From assembly GCA_964480195.1 (NCBI GenBank), contig CAYZOJ010000053.1:1-11055 (forward strand): DNA of 11,055 bases, read 5' to 3'. The notes beneath the pieces are model-generated. The model was not told the DNA's origin. It did not search any database and saw only the letters and a list, made by a program, of their open reading frames with translations. This DNA is from Stercoripulliclostridium_A sp964480195 (lineage in GTDB: Bacteria; Bacillota; Clostridia; Christensenellales; DTU072). Position 1 is the first letter of the stretch, and each line of letters begins with the position of its first letter. This document shows positions 1-6,114 of this stretch, one piece after another. The position numbers and the translations under genes were made by a program.

Positions 1-10
1 AATGCTATTT

Positions 11-87
11 TGGTCTGGGTGAGAAGATTTGAACTTCCGGCCTCTTGAACCCCATTCAAGCGCGCTACCAAGCTGCGCCACACCCAG
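11..87 (-). tRNA. tRNA-Pro, anticodon GGG
   Basis: The minus strand folds as a full cloverleaf. The acceptor stem CTGGGTG pairs with CACCCAG, followed by discriminator A and an encoded CCA end (positions 11-13). The D arm contains AGCTTGGTAGCGC. The anticodon arm is CTTGA, loop ATGGGGT, TCAAG. Loop positions 34-36 read GGG, giving proline (CCC/CCU codons), with G at position 37 as usual for tRNA-Pro. The T arm carries GTTCAAATC. I see no promoter between it and rpsT, which ends 36 bases upstream on the same strand, so it is probably transcribed with rpsT. The anticodon was read by eye. Confidence 0.95.
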
Positions 88-90
88 TTA

Positions 91-109
91 ATCGGACGGT
101 TGGTCCGAT
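91..109 (+). terminator. Hairpin with plus-strand T tract between rpsT and tRNA-Pro
   Basis: ATCGGAC (91-97) pairs perfectly with GTCCGAT (103-109) around a 5-base loop. On the plus strand it is followed by AG and a T-rich run at 112-121, so it has the form of a plus-strand intrinsic terminator. On the minus strand, where both flanking genes lie, no T run follows, so it should not stop rpsT transcription before the tRNA. It may block incoming plus-strand or antisense transcription, or mark an RNA processing point just before the tRNA 5' end. Confidence 0.45.
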
Positions 110-123
110 AGTTTGTTTTTTAA

Positions 124-390
124 TTAAGCGTTTGCCTTTTGGAGATCCGAAAGCATTTTGCTCAAACGAGCAACCTTACGGCTAACGGTGTTATCCTTAT
201 ATACTCCGCTCTTGGTTATAACGCTTACGGTTTCAGGAAGAAGCTTGGTAGCAAGTTCAACGTCACCGGCTGCGATAGCGGCTTCGTACTTTTTGATTTG
301 GTTCTTGCATCTGGTGCGCAAAGATACGTTCTTCGCGTTTTCTTCTCTGGTTATAAGTATTCTCTTTTTTTGCGATTTAATGTTTGCCAT
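124..390 (-). CDS. rpsT: 30S ribosomal protein S20
   Basis: This encodes an 88-residue basic protein with the S20 pattern: it opens MANIKSQKKRI, continues through NVSLRTRCKNQIKKYEAAI, and ends with a second helix containing KNTVSR-like NTVSRKVARLSKML. S20 binds 16S rRNA early in assembly of the 30S subunit. The length is normal for the family. The ATG start is supported by AAGGAG at 397-402 on the minus strand, 6 bases upstream. A promoter lies at 437-465. The leader contains a small inverted repeat (GACCG-TAC-CGGTC, 410-422). The gene is divergent from gpr, as in Bacillus, and tRNA-Pro follows it. Confidence 0.97.
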   Translation of the reverse strand: MANIKSQKKRILITREENAKNVSLRTRCKNQIKKYEAAIAAGDVELATKLLPETVSVITKSGVYKDNTVSRKVARLSKMLSDLQKANA

Positions 391-432
391 TATTCACTCC
401 TTGTGGATTGACCGTACCGGTCCTACGTACCT

Positions 433-441
433 TGATATAAT
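433..441 (+). promoter_or_regulatory. Extended -10 promoter candidate for gpr
   Basis: TGATATAAT is a TGn extended -10 followed by a perfect TATAAT (436-441) on the plus strand. No -35 hexamer is seen at normal spacing, which extended -10 promoters can do without. The start would be near 448, giving a leader of about 60 bases to the gpr ATG. A nearby CATATTA (444-450) resembles the -10 of the forespore sigma factors F and G (CATNNTA), but I found no matching -35. Confidence 0.45.
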
Positions 442-465
442 AGCATATTATTTTTAGTATTGCAA
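437..465 (-). promoter_or_regulatory. rpsT promoter (sigma-A type)
   Basis: On the minus strand, TTGCAA (460-465) and TATTAT (437-442) are separated by 17 bases. Transcription should begin near 430, giving a leader of about 40 bases that includes the rpsT AAGGAG site. The -10 bases overlap the plus-strand TATAAT at 436-441. Confidence 0.7.
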
Positions 466-507
466 ACGATTTTGAATTATTTTTATCAACAAGTTAAGAC
501 TTTTTAT

Positions 508-1311
508 ATGAGAAACGAGTTTTTGGAGTTAGGACAATTAGGGAACGCCGTAAGGGACGGGGCGAGACGCTCGAAATCGGAGGTTGACGGCGCCGTAAAA
601 GAGGTCTTGAGAAGCAGAACGGGGGACGCGGAATCATATTTTATAGTAACGGACGGTACTATGGTGCGATCGGGAGGCGCGGACGAAGTCGCTTCGGAAG
701 TCGGAATGCGCCTCAAAAGACTTTTGCGCAAGCACGGACTCGGCAAGCGCGACTTAATTCTTGTCGCAGGAATCGGTAACGGCGGAATGACGGCGGATTC
801 GCTCGGAACCAAGACTCTTTCGGGAGTTGTCACGACGGAGCAATATTATCCGTTTAAGGGCGCCACGCGAGGCTTCGGGCGTGTTTCGTGCATTGCTCCG
901 GGAGTTGCGGGAATGACCGGAATCGGCTCGTACGACGTAATAGAATCGGTATCCGAACGGATAGGTGCGAAAGCGGTCATAGCGGTCGATACGCTTTCGT
1001 GCAGGCAAGTATCCCGTCTCGGTTCGATAGTACAGCTGACGGACGGAGGCATTTCGCCGGGTTCGGGAGTCGGAAACGCGCAAAGCGAGCTTACCGAAAA
1101 ATCCTTAGGAATACCCGTCATTGCAATAGGCGTACCTCTTGTCATCTATGCGCGCAACATTGTAGCCGAATACTCTTTTAAGAGTGCCGAAGCCGTAAAC
1201 GAACTCGGAGAGCTTGTCGTTACGGTCAAGGACATAGATCCCGTATCCGACGCCTATGCGGAAATTATCGGTCGGGCGATAAACTTTGCGGTACACGGGG
1301 AACTCTTTTGA
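508..1311 (+). CDS. gpr: Germination (spore) protease GPR
   Basis: GPR is an aspartate-type endopeptidase that degrades small acid-soluble spore proteins during germination. Family blocks are clear in the 267-residue product: VAGIGNGGMTADSLG (about 86-100), IAPGVAGMTGI (129-139), VIAVDTLSCR (157-166), QLTDGGISPGSGVGN (176-190) and LGIPVIAIGVP (200-210). Asp97 and Asp161 match, in motif and in their spacing of 64 residues, the two aspartates essential in the Bacillus megaterium enzyme. The N-terminal third is short and poorly conserved, so the protein is well below the roughly 320-370 residues usual for the family. I chose ATG 508. An in-frame TTG at 460 lies inside the rpsT -35 element and is unlikely as a start. 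No good ribosome binding site precedes ATG 508. murI follows 22 bases after the stop. Confidence 0.88.
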   Translation: MRNEFLELGQLGNAVRDGARRSKSEVDGAVKEVLRSRTGDAESYFIVTDGTMVRSGGADEVASEVGMRLKRLLRKHGLGKRDLILVAGIGNGGMTADSLGTKTLSGVVTTEQYYPFKGATRGFGRVSCIAPGVAGMTGIGSYDVIESVSERIGAKAVIAVDTLSCRQVSRLGSIVQLTDGGISPGSGVGNAQSELTEKSLGIPVIAIGVPLVIYARNIVAEYSFKSAEAVNELGELVVTVKDIDPVSDAYAEIIGRAINFAVHGELF

Positions 1312-1333
1312 CGACATAAGAATATTATGTTTT

Positions 1334-2029
1334 ATGATTGCCGTTGCCGATTCCGGAATAGGTGGCTTGACGCTACTTAAAAGGCTTATGGCGGAGTACC
1401 CCGAAGCCGATTTTACATACTATGCCGATAACGCGTTCGCGCCTTACGGAAGCCTTGATTTGGAAGATTTAACCGAGCGTGTAGTTACGATAACCCGAAG
1501 CTTTGTTTGTGGCGGTGTCGGGCATATCGTCTGGGCGTGTAACACGGCGTCTACGAATTGTCTTACCACGCTAAAAAGTATCTACGGATACAAAATTTCG
1601 GGAGTGCTTCCTATAGTCGACGAACATCCCGAAGGGACGCTGATAATGTGCACGCCTCGTTCGGCGCAGTCGTCGAGCGTAAAGGATGCCATAAGAGGCG
1701 GAGCCGAGGTTTATGCGAATTCCTCTCTTGCCGGATTGATAGAAAAGAATCGTTTTAATCTTGAGGTATTACGCGATTACTTAAAGACGGAGTTAAGCGG
1801 ATTTCATCCGCGAAAAATCATTCTCGGATGCACTCATTACGTGTTTTTGAAAGACATTATCGAAGAGGTTTCGGGCGTCCGAACGGAGGACGGATACAAT
1901 CGCGTAATGCTTTCCGTGAGTAACGCTATAACGCCCTCGGACGGTAGAGGACGCGGAAAACTCGCTTTCGGGTTCAGCGGAAAAGACGAAACCGACGATT
2001 ATATCGAGTTATTGCGTTCGATAAAGTAG
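1334..2029 (+). CDS. murI: Glutamate racemase, short form
   Basis: MurI converts L-glutamate to D-glutamate for peptidoglycan in the cytoplasm. The 231-residue product begins MIAVADSGIGGLTLL, matching the family N-terminus, so ATG 1334 is preferred over the longer frame from 1286 that overlaps gpr. Asp6/Ser7, YYADNAFAPYG (29-39), catalytic Cys69 in ACNTAS and catalytic Cys166 in GCTHY are all present, so both cofactor-independent racemase cysteines are intact. The middle is compressed: the usual E/D-PG loop and GT-ATI-S stretch appear as VDEHPEG and CTPRSAQS, and the protein is about 25-35 residues shorter than normal. It probably shares a transcript with gpr. No clear ribosome binding site is visible. 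Related Asp/Glu racemase activity cannot be excluded. Confidence 0.85.
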   Translation: MIAVADSGIGGLTLLKRLMAEYPEADFTYYADNAFAPYGSLDLEDLTERVVTITRSFVCGGVGHIVWACNTASTNCLTTLKSIYGYKISGVLPIVDEHPEGTLIMCTPRSAQSSSVKDAIRGGAEVYANSSLAGLIEKNRFNLEVLRDYLKTELSGFHPRKIILGCTHYVFLKDIIEEVSGVRTEDGYNRVMLSVSNAITPSDGRGRGKLAFGFSGKDETDDYIELLRSIK

Positions 2030-2120
2030 CGGTTTTTTTGAAAATTCTAAGATATTTGTCGTTTTTTTACACATACAGACGCGCGCGCAAATTTAATATA
2101 GGAATTTATAAAAATTACTC

Positions 2121-2149
2121 TTGAAATTTATTGAGATATATAGTATTAT
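2121..2149 (+). promoter_or_regulatory. Promoter of the EF-G-like gene
   Basis: TTGAAA (2121-2126) and TATTAT (2144-2149) are separated by 17 bases in a very A+T-rich region. The predicted start near 2156 gives a leader of about 29 bases containing AAGGAG (2166-2171). The rest of the gap after murI (2030-2120) shows only T tracts and a GCGCGCGC run, with no convincing hairpin terminator. Confidence 0.7.
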
Positions 2150-2184
2150 ATTTTATAGCCCATATAAGGAGAAACTAATTATAC

Positions 2185-4239
2185 ATGGTAACTTTTCACA
2201 AAGATAAAATCAGAAATATCGCGTTAATCGGTCACGGTGGCGAAGGCAAAACTTCCTTACTCGAAGCCATTCTTTACAACACGAAAGCGACGGACAGACT
2301 CGGCAAGGTCGACGACGGCAACTCCGTATCCGACTATGATCAAGAAGAAATTTCCCGCAAGATGTCCATAAGCCTTTCGATGGCTTACGCGACCTATAAA
2401 GATTACAAAATCAATATTCTCGACGTTCCCGGATTTTTCGATTTCGAAGGCGAAATGGTATCGGCACTTGCAGTAGTGGACGCGGCAATCGTAGTCGTCG
2501 GCGCTAACGGCAACGTAACCGTCGGTGCGGAAAAAGCTCTCGAGTATTGCTCCGAGCACGGCATTCCCGCATACATTTGGATAAACGGCGTAAACAAAGA
2601 AAACAGCAGTTTCACCGCCACCCTCGACGCATACAAGGCAAAATACGGCAGTAAAGTCGTTGCGGTAGAAATCCCCGAGATGCAAGGCACCAACCTTGTA
2701 GGATACGTAGATCTTCTCGACGGCAAAGCGTTCGACGTCAAAAAGACGGAAAAGGACGTTCCCGCATCCGTTAAAGACGTGGTTGAAGCCGAAGAAGGCG
2801 TTCTCGCCGAAGCCGTAGCGGAAGCAAGCGACGAGCTCATGGAAAAATTCTTTATGGGCGAGCCCTTGACCGTCGAAGAAAAGAAAGACGGACTTCGCAC
2901 TCGTTTTGCAAACGCCGAAATTTATCCCGTCAGCGCGGGCGTAGCGGTAGGCGCATATCAACTTACCGAGCTCCTCGACCACATCGTAGAGATATTCCCG
3001 GCTCCCGGTGAATCCGTTAAACATATGGCAGACGGCAACGAAATCGTTTGCGACGAAAACGGCAAGTTTGTAGCACAAATTTTCAAGACCATAGTAGACC
3101 CGTTCGTCGGCAAGCTCCTTATGTTCAAGGTGCTCCGCGGTAAGGTTGCCATCGGCGATACCGTTTACAACGCAGACGCGGACGAAAACGAAAAGATTAC
3201 TTCTATCGTTGCTCTTCGCGGTAAGAAGCAAGAAGCTCTCGATTGCATTTGCGCGGGCGATATGGGCGCGTTTGCAAAGCTTAACTATACTTCCACCAAC
3301 AATACTCTCTGCGACGTAAACGAAGTCGTAAAAGTAGATCCCATCGACTTCCCCGCTCCCGTAATAAGTTTTGCGGTATCCAGCGCGGATAAGGGCTCCG
3401 AAGACAAAGTCTTCGCTGGACTTTACAAGCTCATGGACGAAGATCGTACCTTCAAACTCGAAAAGAACGGCGAAACCAACGAAATGGTATTGAGCGGTCT
3501 TGGCGAAATGCAACTCGACATCATCTGCAAGAAGATTAAGAATAAGTTCGGCGCAACGGCAGTATTGCGTGAACCGAGAATCGCTTATCGTGAAACCATC
3601 CGTAAGTGCGTTGAGGCAGAAGGCAAGCATAAGAAGCAATCCGGCGGTGCAGGACAATTCGGACAATGCTCCGTACGTTTCGAACCCGGTGCGGAAGACG
3701 GCATTTTTGAATTTGTCGACGCAGTAGTCGGCGGTGCTATACCGCGTCAGTTCATACCCGCAGTCGAAAAAGGCTTGCGCGAAGCAGCTCCCAAGGGCAT
3801 ACAGGCAGACTATCCCGTCATCAACCTTAAGTGCACGGTATTCGACGGCAAATATCACCCCGTTGACAGTAAGGAAATCGCATTCGTAACCGCTGCGAAG
3901 CTTGCATTCCAAGACGGTTGTGCAAAGGCGAACCCCGTATTCCTCGAGCCCATTATGCACCTTGACGTAATCGTTCCCGACAGCTACATGGGCGACGTTA
4001 TGGGCGATATGAGCAAACGTCGTGGCAGAATCCTCGGCACGTCTTCCGTAAAAGGCAAGACCGTCGTATCCGCGGAAGCTCCTCAATCCGAGCTTGCCAA
4101 GTACGCAACCGACCTTCGTTCGATGACCCAAGGACGCGGTAAGTTCACCCTTTCCTTCGAGCGTTACGAAGAAGTTCCCGCCATGCAGGCAACCAAGATC
4201 ATCGAAGATTACAAAAAGCGCATGGCAGCCAACAACTAA
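2185..4239 (+). CDS. EF-G-like translational GTPase (EF-G2 family)
   Basis: This 684-residue protein has the EF-G domain order: a G domain (about 1-270), domain II (about 290-370), and domains III to V. Domain IV contains GGAGQFGQCSV and YHPVDSKEIAF, and domain V begins near LEPIMHLDVIVP. The P-loop GHGGEGKT (16-23) replaces the AHIDAGKT of true EF-G, and VSDYDQEEISRKMSI stands at switch I. Both features mark the EF-G-like paralogue family rather than the main translocase. G3 reads DVPGF (80-84), with Phe84 where EF-G has its catalytic His. G4 reads NGVN (134-137) instead of NKxD. Cellular role is unknown; ribosome binding is inferred from the intact C-terminal domains. AAGGAG lies 13 bases before ATG, which is long, but no other start fits. 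Codon use is strongly biased towards C-ending codons, suggesting high expression. The gene is single, with its own promoter and terminator. Confidence 0.9.
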   Translation: MVTFHKDKIRNIALIGHGGEGKTSLLEAILYNTKATDRLGKVDDGNSVSDYDQEEISRKMSISLSMAYATYKDYKINILDVPGFFDFEGEMVSALAVVDAAIVVVGANGNVTVGAEKALEYCSEHGIPAYIWINGVNKENSSFTATLDAYKAKYGSKVVAVEIPEMQGTNLVGYVDLLDGKAFDVKKTEKDVPASVKDVVEAEEGVLAEAVAEASDELMEKFFMGEPLTVEEKKDGLRTRFANAEIYPVSAGVAVGAYQLTELLDHIVEIFPAPGESVKHMADGNEIVCDENGKFVAQIFKTIVDPFVGKLLMFKVLRGKVAIGDTVYNADADENEKITSIVALRGKKQEALDCICAGDMGAFAKLNYTSTNNTLCDVNEVVKVDPIDFPAPVISFAVSSADKGSEDKVFAGLYKLMDEDRTFKLEKNGETNEMVLSGLGEMQLDIICKKIKNKFGATAVLREPRIAYRETIRKCVEAEGKHKKQSGGAGQFGQCSVRFEPGAEDGIFEFVDAVVGGAIPRQFIPAVEKGLREAAPKGIQADYPVINLKCTVFDGKYHPVDSKEIAFVTAAKLAFQDGCAKANPVFLEPIMHLDVIVPDSYMGDVMGDMSKRRGRILGTSSVKGKTVVSAEAPQSELAKYATDLRSMTQGRGKFTLSFERYEEVPAMQATKIIEDYKKRMAANN

Positions 4240-4254
4240 TAAAATAAACAATAT

Positions 4255-4283
4255 AAAAGAGCCGTTTCTACGGCTCTTTTTTT
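4255..4283 (+). terminator. Intrinsic terminator after the EF-G-like gene, probably bidirectional
   Basis: AAAAGAGCCG (4255-4264) pairs perfectly with CGGCTCTTTT (4271-4280) around a 6-base loop, followed by more T. It starts 15 bases after the stop codon. Read on the minus strand, the stem ends in TTTT and a T-rich stretch, so it can also end the ABC transporter transcript coming from the right. Confidence 0.9.
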
Positions 4284-4329
4284 GTGGATATAATATAAAG
4301 TTAAAGAACTCGCGACTTTCAGAAAGCGG

Positions 4330-6114
4330 TTAGCTTTCGAATTGGGAGTTATAGAGGTTTGCGTAGAAACCGTTTTTGGCAAGGAGCTCTTCGTGAGTTC
4401 CTTTTTCGACGACGTTACCTTTATTCATTACGAGTATGACGTCGGCGTTCTTTATTGTGGAAAGTCTGTGGGCGACTATAAACGACGTTTTGTTTTCCAT
4501 AAGAACGTCGAACGCGCGTTGTATACGTTGTTCGGTACGAGTGTCTATCGACGATGTTGCTTCGTCCAATATGAGCATAGGCGGGTGCGTGAGCATTACG
4601 CGCGCGATACATAGGAGCTGTTTTTGTCCTTGCGATACGTTTCCGCCGTCATCTCCGAGTACGGTGTCGTATCCGTTCTCCAAACGCATTATAAAGTTAT
4701 GGATATGCGCGTCTTTTGCGGCTTTAATTATTTCTTCGTCTGTCGCGTCGGGTTTGCCGTAAGCGATGTTCTCGCGTACGGTGCCTTTTTTAAGCCAAGT
4801 ATCTTGCAGTACCATTCCGAAATTCGAGCGTAACGAACTTCTCGTAACTTCCGTGGTGTTATGTCCCTCGACGTTTATCGTACCGCTGTTCGGGTCGTAG
4901 AAGCGCATCAATAGGTTGATAAGAGTGGTTTTTCCGCAACCTGTAGGTCCGACAATAGCTATGCGCTCACCGCTTTTTACAGAGAGGGAGAAGCCTTGGA
5001 TAAGGGGATTCGATTCGACGTAAGAGAAGTAAACGTCGTCGATTTCGATATTGCCTTCAACGTTCGTGAGGTCGGGAAGACCTTCGTCGGAAGATTGATT
5101 TTGGGCTTCAAGGAGCTCAAAGACACGGGATGCGGCGGCGGTTGCCGTTTGGAGCTCGGTAATGACGCCGGTGATTTCGTTAAACGGCTTGGTGTATTGA
5201 GTGGCGTAAGAAAGGAAGCAGGAGAGCCCGCCGACGGTGAACGCGCCCATTCCGAGGAAGCCTTCTCCGCGAATGACGAGGTAGGCACCCAGCACGCACA
5301 CGGCTACGTAAACGACGTTGTTAACAAACCTTGTGCAAGGATTTACCATAGCGGAATAGAAAGCGGCGTTCTGTCCCCAAATTTTGAGGTCTCCGTTGAT
5401 AACGGCAAAACGGTCCTCCGCGCGTTTTTCGTATCCGAAGAGTTTTACGATACGTTGGTTCCCGAGCATTTCGGTAATAAGTCCCGAAAGCTCACCGCGT
5501 TTTAACGCTTGCATTGCAAACATATTGTGGCAACCTTTTGCGATAAAGTAGGCGACGAATAGGGAAAGCGGAGTCAGGAAAACGACGACGAGCGCGACCA
5601 TCCAGTTGTACGAAAGCATAAATGCGAGAGTGCCGACAATCGTAACAACACCGCTGAACAGTTGTGAAAATCCTTGTATAAGCCCGTCCGAAATTTGGTC
5701 GATGTCGTTACCCACTCTCGACATCAAATCGCCGTGCGAACGGCTGTCGATATATGACAGAGGCACGTCGTTGAGTTTGGCATAGGAGTGCCTACGCAGA
5801 TCGCGAATCGTGCGGAAGGAGGCAAGGTTTATGCAAAGCGAGCTCAGATATTGGAAGACGAATACCGCGACTATCAGACCGCCGAGGATACCGGCGTTTT
5901 TGAATATCACGCCAAAGTCGACGTTATCTTTTCCGACGATATAGTCAACGGTGTCGCCGATTATTACTGGAGCCGCCAAGGTCGCCGCAATTTGTATGAG
6001 TGAGCAGACGAGAGCCGTTATGATTACGGGGATATAGGGTTTGGCGAAAACGAGCAATTTTTTTATTGCTCCGAAATCCGTTTCGGTGCGTTTAGCGGAG
6101 GATTGGTTTTTCAT
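4330..6114 (-). CDS. ABC exporter half-transporter, TM288/BmrD-like subunit
   Basis: This 594-residue protein has a six-helix exporter membrane domain (about 20-330) and a nucleotide-binding domain (about 355-594). Motifs are Walker A GPTGCGKTT (389-397), Q-loop Gln437, signature VSQGQ (493-497), Walker B MLILDE with Glu518, and H-loop His549 in AHRLSTI. Its Walker B glutamate and switch histidine are intact, but the signature is altered from LSGGQ. This is the usual pattern for the subunit that supplies the catalytic glutamate in heterodimeric exporters. The start is ATG 6114, in an ATGA overlap with the upstream gene, with AAGGAGG 10 bases before it; the longer frame from 6147 lies inside the upstream gene. 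Substrate is unknown (drug, lipid or peptide export are possible). Confidence 0.92.
   Translation of the reverse strand: MKNQSSAKRTETDFGAIKKLLVFAKPYIPVIITALVCSLIQIAATLAAPVIIGDTVDYIVGKDNVDFGVIFKNAGILGGLIVAVFVFQYLSSLCINLASFRTIRDLRRHSYAKLNDVPLSYIDSRSHGDLMSRVGNDIDQISDGLIQGFSQLFSGVVTIVGTLAFMLSYNWMVALVVVFLTPLSLFVAYFIAKGCHNMFAMQALKRGELSGLITEMLGNQRIVKLFGYEKRAEDRFAVINGDLKIWGQNAAFYSAMVNPCTRFVNNVVYVAVCVLGAYLVIRGEGFLGMGAFTVGGLSCFLSYATQYTKPFNEITGVITELQTATAAASRVFELLEAQNQSSDEGLPDLTNVEGNIEIDDVYFSYVESNPLIQGFSLSVKSGERIAIVGPTGCGKTTLINLLMRFYDPNSGTINVEGHNTTEVTRSSLRSNFGMVLQDTWLKKGTVRENIAYGKPDATDEEIIKAAKDAHIHNFIMRLENGYDTVLGDDGGNVSQGQKQLLCIARVMLTHPPMLILDEATSSIDTRTEQRIQRAFDVLMENKTSFIVAHRLSTIKNADVILVMNKGNVVEKGTHEELLAKNGFYANLYNSQFES

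Noticed and set aside
11..87. tRNA-Pro as an attachment site for a mobile element
   Set aside because: No integrase gene and no repeated copy of the tRNA 3' end found in the window; the neighbours are core genes.
444..450. CATATTA as a sigma-F/sigma-G -10 for gpr
   Set aside because: It fits CATNNTA, but no GNATR-like -35 stands at the right distance, so it could be chance in A+T-rich DNA.
754..1145. Minus-strand frames of about 100 codons inside gpr
   Set aside because: They overlap conserved GPR blocks and have no family signature of their own.
2080..2089. Alternating GCGCGCGC run before the EF-G-like gene
   Set aside because: Too short to support a structural or regulatory role and not part of any dyad I could extend.
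2257..4251. A 664-codon open frame on the minus strand opposite the EF-G-like gene
   Set aside because: The plus-strand frame matches the EF-G family end to end. The minus frame has no family resemblance and is open because the strong codon bias of the real gene leaves few antisense stops.
4322..4338. Hairpin GAAAGC-GGTTA-GCTTTC at the end of the ABC transporter gene
   Set aside because: Six base pairs, no T run, and it includes the stop codon; the stronger terminator at 4255-4283 serves this transcript.
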